DNA from: Mycolicibacterium brumae
GTDB lineage: Bacteria; Actinomycetota; Actinomycetes; Mycobacteriales; Mycobacteriaceae
Direction: 5' to 3'
Assembly (NCBI RefSeq): GCF_025215495.1
Contig: NZ_CP104302.1
Location: 2,604,001 to 2,668,000, forward strand
Length of the DNA stretch: 64,000 nt
This document shows positions 33,597 to 41,003 of this stretch, piece by piece. Both the position numbers and the translations under genes were made by a program. Positions within the stretch are counted from its first letter, which is position 1. Every line of letters begins with the position of its first letter. A model generated the notes under the pieces. The model worked only from the letters and a program-made list of their open reading frames with translations. It did no database searches and was not told the origin of the DNA.

Positions 33597-33764
33597 TTCT
33601 GACCACTCCCCTCGTCCGCCCCACCGCCGATTTCCGGGGGCCGCCCGCTCGCCAGCAAGGCTAGTCGGCGCGGCGGCCTGATGACGGCGATTGTGCCGAA
33701 CGGCTCGGCGCACCCGCGCGACTGGCTGGCGTGACACCCGGGGTCCTACACTGTGCACCGCATT

Positions 33765-33838
33765 GCCTCCGTAGCTCAGTTGGATAGAGCAAGGGCCTTC
33801 TAATCCCTAGGTCGCAGGTTCGATTCCTGCCGGGGGCG
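33765..33838 (+). tRNA. tRNA-Arg (anticodon TCT)
   Basis: The 74-nt sequence folds into a cloverleaf. The acceptor stem GCCTCCG pairs with CGGGGGC (one wobble), the D-arm is GCTC..GAGC, the anticodon loop is CTTCTAA with TCT at positions 34-36, and the T-arm is GCAGG TTCGATT CCTGC. The innermost anticodon pair is a C/T mismatch, which I recall is shared with M. tuberculosis tRNA-Arg(TCT). CCA is not encoded. It marks the left edge of the accessory stress island, a common integration site, though no att repeat was found. Confidence 0.93.
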
Positions 33839-33841
33839 CTT

Positions 33842-34102
33842 CTATCGACGGTGCGCGACGCTGCCGGAGCCGCCCGGACGGGTGCTGACGATCGCCCACC
33901 ACAGCGCGCCGGCGGACAGTCCCAGCACCGCGAGGCTGACCGTCGCGGCGCCCAGGTCCGGGTGGCCGACGGCGCCGGCCACCGCCCCGGCGAGCAGAAG
34001 CACCAGCGCGAGAGCCATCAGCGCCGCCGCCGGCACGGACCGCGCAGCCGGCGCCGCCTCGGGCGCGGGCGTGGTCTGGTCCGGAGTTGTGGAACTCCTC
34101 AT
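33842..34102 (-). CDS. Small two-helix membrane protein
   Basis: An 86-residue protein with a Pro/Ala/Thr-rich N-terminal segment, two transmembrane helices (about 25-47 and 55-75) and a basic C-terminus. No family recognised. ATG 34102 follows GAGGAG; an upstream ATG would add six residues. A SigF-type promoter lies 32 bp upstream (34135-34160), so it is likely a stress-induced envelope protein. It is the last gene before tRNA-Arg. Confidence 0.65.
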   Translation of the reverse strand: MRSSTTPDQTTPAPEAAPAARSVPAAALMALALVLLLAGAVAGAVGHPDLGAATVSLAVLGLSAGALWWAIVSTRPGGSGSVAHRR

Positions 34103-34134
34103 GATCGCTGCTCTCCTCACTGCCGCGCCCTGGG

Positions 34135-34160
34135 ATACCCGGTCGGCGGCCCCGCCAAAC
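34135..34160 (-). promoter_or_regulatory. SigF-type promoter of small membrane protein gene
   Basis: Minus strand: GTTT (34157-34160), 16-bp spacer, GGGTAT (34135-34140). This fits the mycobacterial SigF consensus GTTT-N15/17-GGGTAT. It lies between the sigma factor stop and the membrane protein start. Confidence 0.65.
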
Positions 34161-34166
34161 CGCCGA

Positions 34167-34940
34167 TCAGCGCGGTTCGTCGGATTGCTGAAGCTGGTCG
34201 CGCAGCTTCGCCAGCGCCTTGGCCAGCAATCGGGAGACGTGCATCTGGGAGACGCCGACGCGCTCGGCGATCTGAGTCTGGGTCTGGGATTCGAAGAACC
34301 GCAACATCAGCACCGTGCGTTCCCGCTCCGGCAGCCCGGCCAGCAGCGGTCGCAGTGTCTCTCGGTTCTCGATCTGCTCCATCTCCGAATCGAACTCGCC
34401 CAGCGAGTCCACGATCGCCGGCACCTCGGCGTCCGGTCCGCTGCTGCCGCCGTCGATGGACAGCGCGTTGTAGGAGTTTCCGACGATCAATCCCTCCAGG
34501 ACCTGATCGCGTTCCATGCCCAGCTCTTCGGCCAGTTCCGACGCGGTGGGCGCGCGGCCTATCCGCTGGGACAGCTCCGCCGTCGCGCTGCTGAGCTGCA
34601 GGTGGAGCTCTTTCAGCCGACGCGGCACCTTGACCGACCAGCTGTTGTCGCGGAAGTGTCGGCGGACCTCGCCCATGATCGTCGGGACCGCGAAGGATTC
34701 GAATTCCGATCCGGCGGTGACGTCGAACCTGTTGACCGCGTTCAGCAGGCCGATGCGGGCGGTTTGCACCAGGTCGTCGTGGGTTTCGCCGCGGCCGCTG
34801 AACCGCCGCGCGATGTGGTCGGCCAGCGGCATGCACCGTTCGATGATCTTGTCCCGCAGAGCCGCGTGTTCGGGTGATCCTTGCCGCATTCTGCCCAATT
34901 CCCCGAACATGGGCAGCACATCGGCGTACTCGGAACTCAC
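34167..34940 (-). CDS. SigF/SigB-type alternative sigma factor (copy 1)
   Basis: A 257-residue group 3 sigma factor (SigB/F/G subfamily). Region 2 appears in 'DDLVQTARIGLLNAVNRFD' and 'FESFAVPTIMGEVRRHFRD', region 3 in 'VKVPRRLKELHLQL', and region 4 in 'QTQIAERVGVSQMHVSRLL'. It directs RNA polymerase to stress promoters and is held by the anti-sigma factor encoded just upstream. The GTG start overlaps the anti-sigma stop by 4 nt. A near-copy lies at 39537-40283. M. tuberculosis has its single usfX-sigF pair elsewhere, so I give no gene symbol. Confidence 0.92.
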   Translation of the reverse strand: MSSEYADVLPMFGELGRMRQGSPEHAALRDKIIERCMPLADHIARRFSGRGETHDDLVQTARIGLLNAVNRFDVTAGSEFESFAVPTIMGEVRRHFRDNSWSVKVPRRLKELHLQLSSATAELSQRIGRAPTASELAEELGMERDQVLEGLIVGNSYNALSIDGGSSGPDAEVPAIVDSLGEFDSEMEQIENRETLRPLLAGLPERERTVLMLRFFESQTQTQIAERVGVSQMHVSRLLAKALAKLRDQLQQSDEPR

Positions 34941-35374
34941 CGGTACGAGCTCATTCGCCTCATCAGCAACCTGATGCCCGCCGGGGCGCCGTCGAACACC
35001 GGGATGGCGCCCACCTCGTCGACCAGTGATTTCATCACGTGCCAGCTGAAGCCGCCGGGCTCGACGACGTTCCCGGCGCTACGCGTGGTGCACGCGCGGA
35101 CCACGAACGCCTCCGGACCCGGGTCGATCACCAGCTCCAGATCCGCCCCGGGCAGCGACGCGCGGATCAACGCGGTGCACGCTTCGTCGACGGCCAGCCG
35201 CAGATCGGCCACGGTGTCGAAGTCCAGGTCCTCACTGGCGGCGATCGCGGCGACGACGGCGCGCACCGCGACGAGGTTCTCCACTGTCGCACTCACCCGC
35301 AATTCGATCGCGCGTTCGCTGACGTCGGGGGTGCGGCGTTCTCCTGGTTCTGCGATCCTCATAGAATTCGTCAT
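34937..35374 (-). CDS. Anti-sigma factor, RsbW/UsfX-type kinase (copy 1)
   Basis: A 145-residue GHKL ATPase-like protein with the N-box in 'LRLAVDEACTALI' and a shortened G-box region ('GGFSWHVMKSLVDEVG'). Such proteins bind their sigma factor and phosphorylate a STAS antagonist. I start at the ATG 35374 ('MTNSMRIAEP'), which gives the UsfX length; an ATG at 35362 is the alternative. A SigF-type promoter 100 bp upstream suggests autoregulation of the pair. Confidence 0.88.
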   Translation of the reverse strand: MTNSMRIAEPGERRTPDVSERAIELRVSATVENLVAVRAVVAAIAASEDLDFDTVADLRLAVDEACTALIRASLPGADLELVIDPGPEAFVVRACTTRSAGNVVEPGGFSWHVMKSLVDEVGAIPVFDGAPAGIRLLMRRMSSYR

Positions 35375-35474
35375 CCCTATGTCCTGCAGCGCCGAAACCT
35401 CTGGGCGCCGAATGTCGCACATTCGGCTCGGAATACTCAGCGTGCCAACGGTTCTTCTTCGATTCGCCTTTCGG

Positions 35475-35499
35475 ATACCCGCGCTCAGCTGCGCTAAAC
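35475..35499 (-). promoter_or_regulatory. SigF-type promoter of anti-sigma/sigma operon 1
   Basis: Minus strand: GTTT (35496-35499), 15-bp spacer, GGGTAT (35475-35480), an exact match to the SigF consensus. It is back to back with the promoter at 35523-35547, only 23 bp apart, so one divergent control region serves the sigma operon and the SDR operon. Confidence 0.75.
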
Positions 35500-35522
35500 C
35501 GTTAGCCGCGTCACCGCACGGT

Positions 35523-35547
35523 GTTTGACGGCGCGGGCCTCGGGTAC
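35523..35547 (+). promoter_or_regulatory. SigF-type promoter of the SDR/diiron oxidase operon
   Basis: GTTT (35523-35526), 15-bp spacer, GGGTAC (35542-35547). Transcription would begin about 6-7 nt downstream, a few bases before the ATG at 35557, giving a leaderless or nearly leaderless mRNA. Confidence 0.7.
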
Positions 35548-35556
35548 CCGATCTGC

Positions 35557-36435
35557 ATGAGCGCGAAAGTCGAAAAAGAGCTGCCCGCTGCGCCCCACCC
35601 CCACGGCATGACGCCCTACCCCGGCCGAACCCGGTATATGCCCACCCCACCCGATGACGAGATGCGCGACTATCTGGGCGCCGGGCTGCTGGCGGGAAAA
35701 CGCGCCCTGATCACCGGCGGTGACTCCGGGATCGGCCGCGCGGTGGCCGCGGCATTCGCCAAGGAAGGCGCCGACGTCGCCATCGCGTACCTCGAGGAGC
35801 ACGACGACGCCCAGCGCACGGCGGAATTGGTCGAATCGGTCGGACGGAAATGTCTCACTCTGCCGGGCGATCTGGCCGACCCCGAGCACTGCCGCGACGT
35901 CGTCGAACAGACGGCAGAATCGTTTGGCGGACTGGATATTCTGGTCAACAACGTCGCCTATCAGGCTGTCGCGGAGCAACTGACCGATATCAGCGACGAG
36001 CGGTGGCGGCACACCTTCGCGGTCAATATCGACAGCTTCTTCCACACCACCAAAGCCGCCTTGCCGCATTTGACCGACGGCGGCGCCATTGTCAACACCG
36101 CGTCGATCAACGGGCTGCGCGGAAATAAGACCCTCATCGACTACTCGGCGACCAAGGGCGCGGTGATCGCGTTCACCTACGCGCTGTCGCAGTCGTTGCA
36201 GCCCCGCGGGATCAGGGTCAACTGCGTCGCGCCCGGACCGGTGTGGACGCCACTGATTCCGGCGACCATGGACGCCGAGCGGGTGGCGTCCTTTGGCGAG
36301 AACGCACCCTTCGGCAGGCCCGCGCAGCCCGACGAGATCGCGCCGTCGTACGTGTTCTTCGCCGCCGGTCGACTGTCCTCGTACTACAGCGGCGAGGTGC
36401 TGGCGCCGCTGGGCGGCGAGACATTGCCGGGGTGA
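35557..36435 (+). CDS. Stress-type short-chain dehydrogenase/reductase
   Basis: A 292-residue classical SDR of the YghA/YhxD subgroup, with the Pro-rich N-terminal extension typical of those general-stress oxidoreductases. Visible motifs are 'ALITGGDSGIGRAVA' (nucleotide binding), 'ILVNNVAYQ' (NNAG variant), 'STVNTASIN'-type catalytic Ser region ('AIVNTASING') and YxxxK in 'DYSATKGAVI'. ATG 35557 is chosen because a SigF-type promoter places the transcript start just before it. The stop overlaps the next gene by GTGA. Confidence 0.88.
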   Translation: MSAKVEKELPAAPHPHGMTPYPGRTRYMPTPPDDEMRDYLGAGLLAGKRALITGGDSGIGRAVAAAFAKEGADVAIAYLEEHDDAQRTAELVESVGRKCLTLPGDLADPEHCRDVVEQTAESFGGLDILVNNVAYQAVAEQLTDISDERWRHTFAVNIDSFFHTTKAALPHLTDGGAIVNTASINGLRGNKTLIDYSATKGAVIAFTYALSQSLQPRGIRVNCVAPGPVWTPLIPATMDAERVASFGENAPFGRPAQPDEIAPSYVFFAAGRLSSYYSGEVLAPLGGETLPG

Positions 36436-37448
36436 GCGCGATGCCCCCGACCCTTCCGTCGCCCAGGGGCCCGGTGTCGTCCGGGCTGCTGCGGCGGCTC
36501 ACCCAACCGCCGCCCCGCCGGTGGACTCCCGTGGCGCACACCGACGGTGATCCGCTCGGCGAGGATGCGCAGCTCGCGCTGACGGTCTGCTACGAGCTGC
36601 ACTATCGCGGGTTCGCCGATGTCGACCCGGATTGGGAGTGGGATCCGGGGCTGATCGAGCTACGCGGGCGGCTGGAGCGCGGCTTCCTCGCCGAGCTGCG
36701 CCGCCGCGTCGGCGTCATCGAAGCGGGGTCTGGCGTGGACGACGAATTGCGCAGGCTCGCAATCGAACCCATTGAGGGAGATGGGGTCAGCCACCGGCTG
36801 CTCGCCGACGGGACCTGGTCGCAGATGCGGGAGTACTTCGCCCACCGGTCGATCTACCACCTGAAGGAGGGCGACCCGCACGCCTGGCTCATTCCCCGGC
36901 TGCCGGCGCCGGCGAAGGCGCCGTTCGTCGCGGTGGAGTACGACGAGTTCGGCGCGGGCAGCGCCGCCCGGGTTCATCAGCAACTGTGGGCCGATCTGAT
37001 GGACGCCGCCGGCATGGACAGCACGTACCTGGGCTACCTGGAACAGGCCCCGGCGCCGTCGCTCGCGGTGGTGAACCTGATGTCGCTGTTCTCACTGCAT
37101 CGGCGTTGGCGGGGCGCGGCAGCCGGACAGTTCGCGGCGATCGAGATCACCTCGCCGCCGGGTTCCCGACGGATGGCCGACGCGTTGGCCCGGTTGGGCG
37201 CGCCGGAGGCGTGCGCGCACTTCTACCGCGAGCACGTGGAGGCCGACGCGGTCCACGAACAGGTGGTCAGCCACGGGTTGATAGCGAACCTGGTGCGCCT
37301 CGAACCTCAGTTGGCCGACGACATCGTGTTCGGCATCCGTGCCTGGGAGTTCACCGAGTGCCAACTCGATGAGCACCTGCGACGCTGCTGGGACGCCGGC
37401 CGCAGCTCGCTACGCGGTGGCCTCCGCACCGCCATCGGCGCCGGTTGA
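36432..37448 (+). CDS. Iron-containing redox enzyme, heme-oxygenase-like diiron oxidase
   Basis: A 338-residue protein of the 'iron-containing redox enzyme' family, which belongs to the heme-oxygenase-like diiron oxidase (HDO) superfamily. The candidate ligand-rich helices are 'YFAHRSIYHLKEGDPHAW', 'AVEYDEFGAG..RVHQQLW' and 'CAHFYREHVEADAVHEQVV', supplying His/Glu/Asp at HDO-like spacing. HDOs activate oxygen for desaturation, N-oxygenation or C-C cleavage; the substrate here is unknown. The GTG 36432 overlaps the SDR stop (GTGA); ATG 36441 is an alternative. It converges on and overlaps the CDGSH gene. Confidence 0.82.
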   Translation: MSAMPPTLPSPRGPVSSGLLRRLTQPPPRRWTPVAHTDGDPLGEDAQLALTVCYELHYRGFADVDPDWEWDPGLIELRGRLERGFLAELRRRVGVIEAGSGVDDELRRLAIEPIEGDGVSHRLLADGTWSQMREYFAHRSIYHLKEGDPHAWLIPRLPAPAKAPFVAVEYDEFGAGSAARVHQQLWADLMDAAGMDSTYLGYLEQAPAPSLAVVNLMSLFSLHRRWRGAAAGQFAAIEITSPPGSRRMADALARLGAPEACAHFYREHVEADAVHEQVVSHGLIANLVRLEPQLADDIVFGIRAWEFTECQLDEHLRRCWDAGRSSLRGGLRTAIGAG

Positions 37449-37640
37449 GCCGCAGCTGCGGCGTTTACGCCGGTGGCTGGTGTCGCAGAGCGGGTAGCAC
37501 GAGGAACGCCGGCAGACGCACAACGCGACTATGAATCGATCCGACTCCACGATCGACCCGTCCGGGGTTTCGATGCGCACCGGGCCTTCGATCAGGATCG
37601 GCCCGCCGGCGGCGATCCGAACCGATCGGGAGTCGCTCAC
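37410..37640 (-). CDS. CDGSH iron-sulfur domain protein
   Basis: A 76-residue protein with a single zf-CDGSH motif: 'CVCRRSSCYPLCDTSHRRK', supplying the three Cys and one His that hold a redox-active [2Fe-2S] cluster (C-x-C-...-C-D-x-x-H). The N-terminal strand region ('GPILIEGPVRIETPDG') is typical of actinobacterial members. It could pass electrons to the diiron oxidase encoded convergently. The GTG start overlaps the methyltransferase stop (GTGA); the gene's 3' end overlaps the oxidase gene by 39 bp. Confidence 0.88.
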   Translation of the reverse strand: MSDSRSVRIAAGGPILIEGPVRIETPDGSIVESDRFIVALCVCRRSSCYPLCDTSHRRKRRSCGSTGADGGAEATA

Positions 37641-38305
37641 GGCTTGTCCGCCCGGATCACCGCGATGCGCTCACTGCGGCAGCCGACGCCGATCCGGCCC
37701 GAGGCTTCCCAATCGCGGGCCTGCGAGGACAGCACCGGTCCGTAGGGGATCCGTTCGGCGGCAACGACTCTGGCGCGCAAACCGGCCTCTGCGAGGCGCC
37801 GGATGGTCTGTCCGACGCCGGCGTATTCGGACTGGACCACCAGCAGGGTCCCGCCGGCGGCCAGCAACTCCGGCGCGGCCCGGCATAACGGGTCCAGCAC
37901 CCGGCGGCCATCGTGGCCACCGTGCCAGGAGCAGATCGGCCCGGCGTCCGCGGGCAGTTCGGACGGCGCCGTGGCCGACGCGATCGGCACATAGGGCGGG
38001 TTGCAGGCCACCACGTCGAATGGCCGGCAGTCCAACGCGCGGGTCCAGCAACCGAGCCGGACCTCGACGGGGATCGCCGCAGCGGCGGCGTGCGCCCGGG
38101 CCAAACTCACTGCGGCCGGGCTGAGTTCGAAGGCGGTGACCGACGCCGCCCCGAGCTTCGCGGCGGCGAAGCCGATGACTCCACTACCGGCGCACAGGTC
38201 GGCCACCCGTCGTCCGCGCAGCGGTCCGGCCTCGCTCAGGGCCGCGATCAGCAACCGGGAGTCGTGCTGGGGGCGGTAGACATCCGCGGCCGCCGGCGCG
38301 GTCAT
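37637..38305 (-). CDS. Class I SAM methyltransferase (HemK/MTQ2-like)
   Basis: A 222-residue methyltransferase with SAM motif I 'VADLCAGSGVIGFAAA', motif 'VTAFELSPAAV' and the NPPY signature 'VVACNPPYVPIAS', which marks N5-glutamine or amino-group N-methyltransferases. It is shorter than PrmC and lacks its N-terminal helical domain, so it is closer to the HemK2/MTQ2 type. Substrate unknown; a partner protein in this cluster is one possibility. The ATG 38305 overlaps the upstream stop (ATGA). Confidence 0.85.
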   Translation of the reverse strand: MTAPAAADVYRPQHDSRLLIAALSEAGPLRGRRVADLCAGSGVIGFAAAKLGAASVTAFELSPAAVSLARAHAAAAAIPVEVRLGCWTRALDCRPFDVVACNPPYVPIASATAPSELPADAGPICSWHGGHDGRRVLDPLCRAAPELLAAGGTLLVVQSEYAGVGQTIRRLAEAGLRARVVAAERIPYGPVLSSQARDWEASGRIGVGCRSERIAVIRADKP

Positions 38306-38613
38306 CAGCTGGTCGGCTCCTGCTGCGGCGTTTCCGGGTGCCGGTCGTGCCAGTCGTCCTCGATGTCTCGCACCTGTTCGTGCGCGGTGCGCAGCCACAG
38401 CCCGCCGACGATCAGGCCGGCGAGCGCCAGCACGCCGGCCACCGCGCCGGCCACGGAGTGGCCAAGGGCGAAAGCCGCCACCGCAACGGCGAACAGCACC
38501 ACGGCAACGCCCAGCACCAGCAGCGCGGGCATATTGCGGTTGTCCTTCACCGCCTCGCCGGCGTGCTTTCTCGTGGTTCGGGCGTGGTCGACGGGATCCT
38601 CGGGAGCTTTCAT
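38305..38613 (-). CDS. UsfY-like two-helix membrane protein
   Basis: A 102-residue protein with a soluble N-terminus ('DPVDHARTTRKHAGEAVKDN'), two membrane helices (about 29-48 and 54-72) and an acidic C-terminus. The DPVDHxRTTRxxAGE segment resembles the mycobacterial UsfY protein, encoded near usfX-sigF; this is recalled similarity. AGGAGG precedes the ATG. It heads a three-gene, overlap-coupled operon with the methyltransferase and CDGSH genes under a SigF-type promoter. Confidence 0.65.
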   Translation of the reverse strand: MKAPEDPVDHARTTRKHAGEAVKDNRNMPALLVLGVAVVLFAVAVAAFALGHSVAGAVAGVLALAGLIVGGLWLRTAHEQVRDIEDDWHDRHPETPQQEPTS

Positions 38614-38645
38614 GGCTCCTCCTTTCCACTTTCGCTGCGATTTGG

Positions 38646-38671
38646 GTACCCGTCGTTCGATTCGGCCAAAC
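38646..38671 (-). promoter_or_regulatory. SigF-type promoter of the UsfY-like/methyltransferase/CDGSH operon
   Basis: Minus strand: GTTT (38668-38671), 16-bp spacer, GGGTAC (38646-38651). The -10 lies 32 bp from the ATG, leaving room for the AGGAGG ribosome binding site. Confidence 0.7.
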
Positions 38672-38838
38672 AGCGGCGCGAATCATGTTCGCGCAGTGGG
38701 CATTTGGAACAACATCGGACATGTGGCCGGGCCCGGGTTTGAGCCCCGATGGGTGGAGGTACCCACGATGTGACGGGATTTCGCCTCCGGCGGGCGTGGA
38801 TTCCCCGCGATCGATTACCCGACGCGCTTGCATCCAGT

Positions 38839-38873
38839 TCGTGGCGGTCTGCTCCTGAGGCGGACCGCCACGA
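38839..38873. repeat. Perfect 11-bp stem inverted repeat
   Basis: TCGTGGCGGTC (38839-38849) pairs exactly with GACCGCCACGA (38863-38873) around a 13-nt loop. It stands mid-way between divergent genes, so it is not at a gene end. It may be an operator or part of a small RNA. Confidence 0.7.
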
Positions 38874-38931
38874 GCGTCTTTGAGCGCCTTCTCAGCAAAC
38901 TTCTAATTTCGCGCCACGTTCGACAAAAAGC

Positions 38932-38960
38932 TTGTCTCCCGGCGTGCGGTGGCGTAACGT
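38932..38960 (+). promoter_or_regulatory. SigA-like promoter of STAS gene
   Basis: TTGTCT (38932-38937), 17-bp spacer, TAACGT (38955-38960). The transcript would carry a ~110-nt leader with the AGCGCC/GGCGCT hairpin. A housekeeping promoter would make the antagonist constitutively available. Confidence 0.4.
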
Positions 38961-39075
38961 GAGCAACGGTTGAGTTCACAGCCACTGCAAGCGCCTCTGG
39001 GCGCTGGGGCAGGGAACTATCACCTCAGCGCACGCGCCTCAGCACGAATGACAGATTCGACTGACGGAGCTTAAA

Positions 39076-39498
39076 ATGCCTGCCAATGTTTCTTCACCGA
39101 TTCCGTCCGCCACGTCCCCGCGAGCTGGTCGGGCACGGTTCACCACCCACTGGTTGTCTCCGACAATCATCACCATCAAGGTAGAGGGCGAACTCGACGC
39201 CGCGACCGCCCCGGAGCTGGTCGAGCACGCGACTCGACACACCGACCGGGTTCAGAGCGTGGTTCTGGACCTGTCCCACCTCGCCTTCTTCGGCACCGCC
39301 GGCCTGACCGCGCTCACCCAGCTCGACGAGGCTTACCGCGACGCCGGAGTGCACTGGGGAGCGACCAGCTGCAAACCCGTCGAGCGGGTGCTGCAGATCT
39401 GCAAGGCCGATCTGCCCATTCACGATTCGCTGCTGAGCGCCCTTGCGGCGACCCGGAAGTCCGCACCGCTGCACCTGGTGTCGCAGTCGGCCAGTTAA
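39076..39498 (+). CDS. Anti-anti-sigma factor, STAS domain
   Basis: A 140-residue STAS protein with a ~25-residue N-terminal extension. The domain shows 'IITIKVEGELDAATAPEL', 'SVVLDLSHLAFFGTAGLTAL' and a C-terminal helix. In SpoIIAA/RsbV the phosphorylated Ser sits in D-S-S/T-G; here the loop reads F-G-T-A-G-L, so a Thr would be the phospho-acceptor, or regulation may be phosphorylation-independent. It should bind one of the two neighbouring RsbW-like proteins and free its sigma factor. It is convergent with sigma factor copy 2. Confidence 0.88.
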   Translation: MPANVSSPIPSATSPRAGRARFTTHWLSPTIITIKVEGELDAATAPELVEHATRHTDRVQSVVLDLSHLAFFGTAGLTALTQLDEAYRDAGVHWGATSCKPVERVLQICKADLPIHDSLLSALAATRKSAPLHLVSQSAS

Positions 39499-39512
39499 CC
39501 GACCGACGCGCT

Positions 39513-39551
39513 GATCAGCTCAGCTGACCAAACCGGTCAGCTGAGCTGATC
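39513..39551. terminator. Bidirectional terminator, perfect 17-bp stem
   Basis: GATCAGCTCAGCTGACC (39513-39529) and GGTCAGCTGAGCTGATC (39535-39551) pair perfectly around AAACC. It separates the convergent STAS and sigma genes; the sigma stop codon (39537-39539) and last codons lie inside the right arm. Confidence 0.8.
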
Positions 39552-40283
39552 GCGCAGTCGGGCCAGGGTTTTGGCCAACAGACGCGACACCTGCATCTGC
39601 GACACGCCGATCTGCTCGGCGATCTGAGTTTGCGTCTGGTGCTCGAAAAAGCGCAAAACCAAAACGGTGCGTTCCCGCTCCGGCAGACCGAGCAGCAACG
39701 GCCGCAACGTCTCGCGGTCCTCGATGGTCTCCAGTCCCGCGTCCACGTCGCCGATGGAATCGGCGAGCGCCGGAGCGTCTTCCCGGCCGCCACTGTCGAT
39801 CGAACTGGTGCTGTAGGCGTTCCCGGCGACCAGGCCCTCAACCACCTCATCGCGGTCGACGCCCAGTTCCTGGGCCAGTTCCGACGCGTTCGGCGGCCGG
39901 CCGAGCCGTTGCGAAAGCTCCGCCGTCGCGGCGCTGAGCCGCAGTTGCAGTTCCTTGAGCCGGCGCGGGACCTTCACCGACCAGCCGTTGTCCCGAAAGT
40001 GCCGCCGGACCTCGCCCATGATGGTCGGCACCGCGAAGGACACAAAATCGGCGCCGGCGTCGACGTCGAATCGATTCACCGCGTTCAGCAGCCCGACACG
40101 CGCCACCTGGACCAGATCGTCGTGCGGTTCACCGCGACCGCGGAAGCGCAGCGCGATGTGTTCGGCCAGCGGCAGACAGCGGGTGACGATCCGTTCCCGC
40201 TGCCGCGTGTGCTCAACCGAGTCGATCGGCAATGTCCGCAGGTCCCGGAACATTTCCGGGACACCCTCGTACTCCGATGTCAC
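39537..40283 (-). CDS. SigF/SigB-type alternative sigma factor (copy 2)
   Basis: A 248-residue paralogue of the sigma factor at 34167-34940. It shares 'AVNRFDV', 'FAVPTIMGEVRRHFRDN', 'VKVPRRLKEL' and 'LPERERTVLVLRFFEHQTQTQIAE'. The -10-recognising region 2 is nearly unchanged between copies ('SFAVPTIMGEVRRHFRDN.WSVKVPRR' with one substitution), implying overlapping promoter choice, while the N-terminus and the 3.2/4.1 linker differ. Its start overlaps the upstream anti-sigma stop. The name SigF is by family only. Confidence 0.92.
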   Translation of the reverse strand: MTSEYEGVPEMFRDLRTLPIDSVEHTRQRERIVTRCLPLAEHIALRFRGRGEPHDDLVQVARVGLLNAVNRFDVDAGADFVSFAVPTIMGEVRRHFRDNGWSVKVPRRLKELQLRLSAATAELSQRLGRPPNASELAQELGVDRDEVVEGLVAGNAYSTSSIDSGGREDAPALADSIGDVDAGLETIEDRETLRPLLLGLPERERTVLVLRFFEHQTQTQIAEQIGVSQMQVSRLLAKTLARLRDQLS

Positions 40284-40735
40284 TGATACAGGCTCGCGCG
40301 CCTGGTGAGCAGCGAAATGCTGACCAATCCGTGTTCGGTGGAACTCCCTGCGGAGGTGGAGGTGGAGACTTCGTCGACGAGTGAACTGAGCACGTGCCAG
40401 CTGAAGCCGCCCCGGTCGAATGGGTCGCCGTCGCCACAGGTGGTGGCGGCGTGCAGCACAAACTCCGACGGGCGGGACTCCAGCACGACCACCAGCGTGG
40501 AGCCCAGAACCGCCGCCCCGATCAGGGTGGTGCAGGCCTCATCGACGGCGAGACGCAGATCGGCGACCACGTCGAGGTCGAAGTCTTCGAATGCGGCGGC
40601 AGCCGCGACCAGTGTGCGCAGCATGGCGAGGTTCTCCACCACTGCCGCGACACGCACTTCAACCGATCCCGGCTCGATTGCCGGGATCGGTTGAAGTTCC
40701 GATTCATTGCTCGTTGCTCGACCGTCGTGAGACAT
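40280..40735 (-). CDS. Anti-sigma factor, RsbW/UsfX-type kinase (copy 2)
   Basis: A 151-residue GHKL-type anti-sigma factor with the N-box 'LRLAVDEACTTLI' and 'RGGFSWHVLSSLVDEV'. It mirrors copy 1 in order, overlap with its sigma gene and sequence. I start at ATG 40735; no ribosome binding site is evident, and an ATG at 40768 would add eleven residues. A 59-bp gap separates it from the small membrane protein gene upstream on the same strand, so it may be read from the SigF-type promoter at 41223-41248. Confidence 0.85.
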   Translation of the reverse strand: MSHDGRATSNESELQPIPAIEPGSVEVRVAAVVENLAMLRTLVAAAAAFEDFDLDVVADLRLAVDEACTTLIGAAVLGSTLVVVLESRPSEFVLHAATTCGDGDPFDRGGFSWHVLSSLVDEVSTSTSAGSSTEHGLVSISLLTRRASLYQ

Positions 40736-40794
40736 CGAGGCGAGCCTACTATCGGCGGACCGTGCCATGACGGAACTCAGGCTCGGTCCGAGGG

Positions 40795-40950
40795 TTAGTA
40801 CCAGGCTCGTCGACCCGCCACCGGGCGGCCCATGGCTCCGAGCAGCCAGAACACGGCTCCGACGACCAGCAGGATGATGCCGAGCGTCCAGAGGATGGAC
40901 ACGTGCAGCACATATCCCAGGATCAGCAGAATCACGCCGAGGGCAATCAT
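40795..40950 (-). CDS. Tiny membrane protein, DUF6131 type
   Basis: A 51-residue protein made of two hydrophobic helices ('MIALGVILLILGYVLHV', 'LWTLGIILLVVGAVFWLLG') and a basic C-terminus ending 'GRPVAGRRAWY'. It resembles the DUF6131 family of short actinobacterial membrane proteins, whose function is unknown. GAGGAGAG lies 4 nt before the ATG. It is below the usual ORF length cut-off. Confidence 0.75.
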   Translation of the reverse strand: MIALGVILLILGYVLHVSILWTLGIILLVVGAVFWLLGAMGRPVAGRRAWY

Positions 40951-41003
40951 GTTTCTCTCCTCATTTCTTTTGGTTGCAGCGGTACTTCACGAAATCTGAC
41001 AGG

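Larger units (their letters stand above)
38614..39075. other. 462-bp divergent intergenic region
   Basis: No gene is seen here. It holds the SigF-type promoter at 38646-38671, a decayed plus-strand SigF-like site (GTTT..AGGTAC near 38738-38764), the hairpin at 38839-38873, a SigA-like promoter at 38932-38960 and a short hairpin AGCGCC/GGCGCT (38990-39005) in the leader of the STAS gene. Confidence 0.6.
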
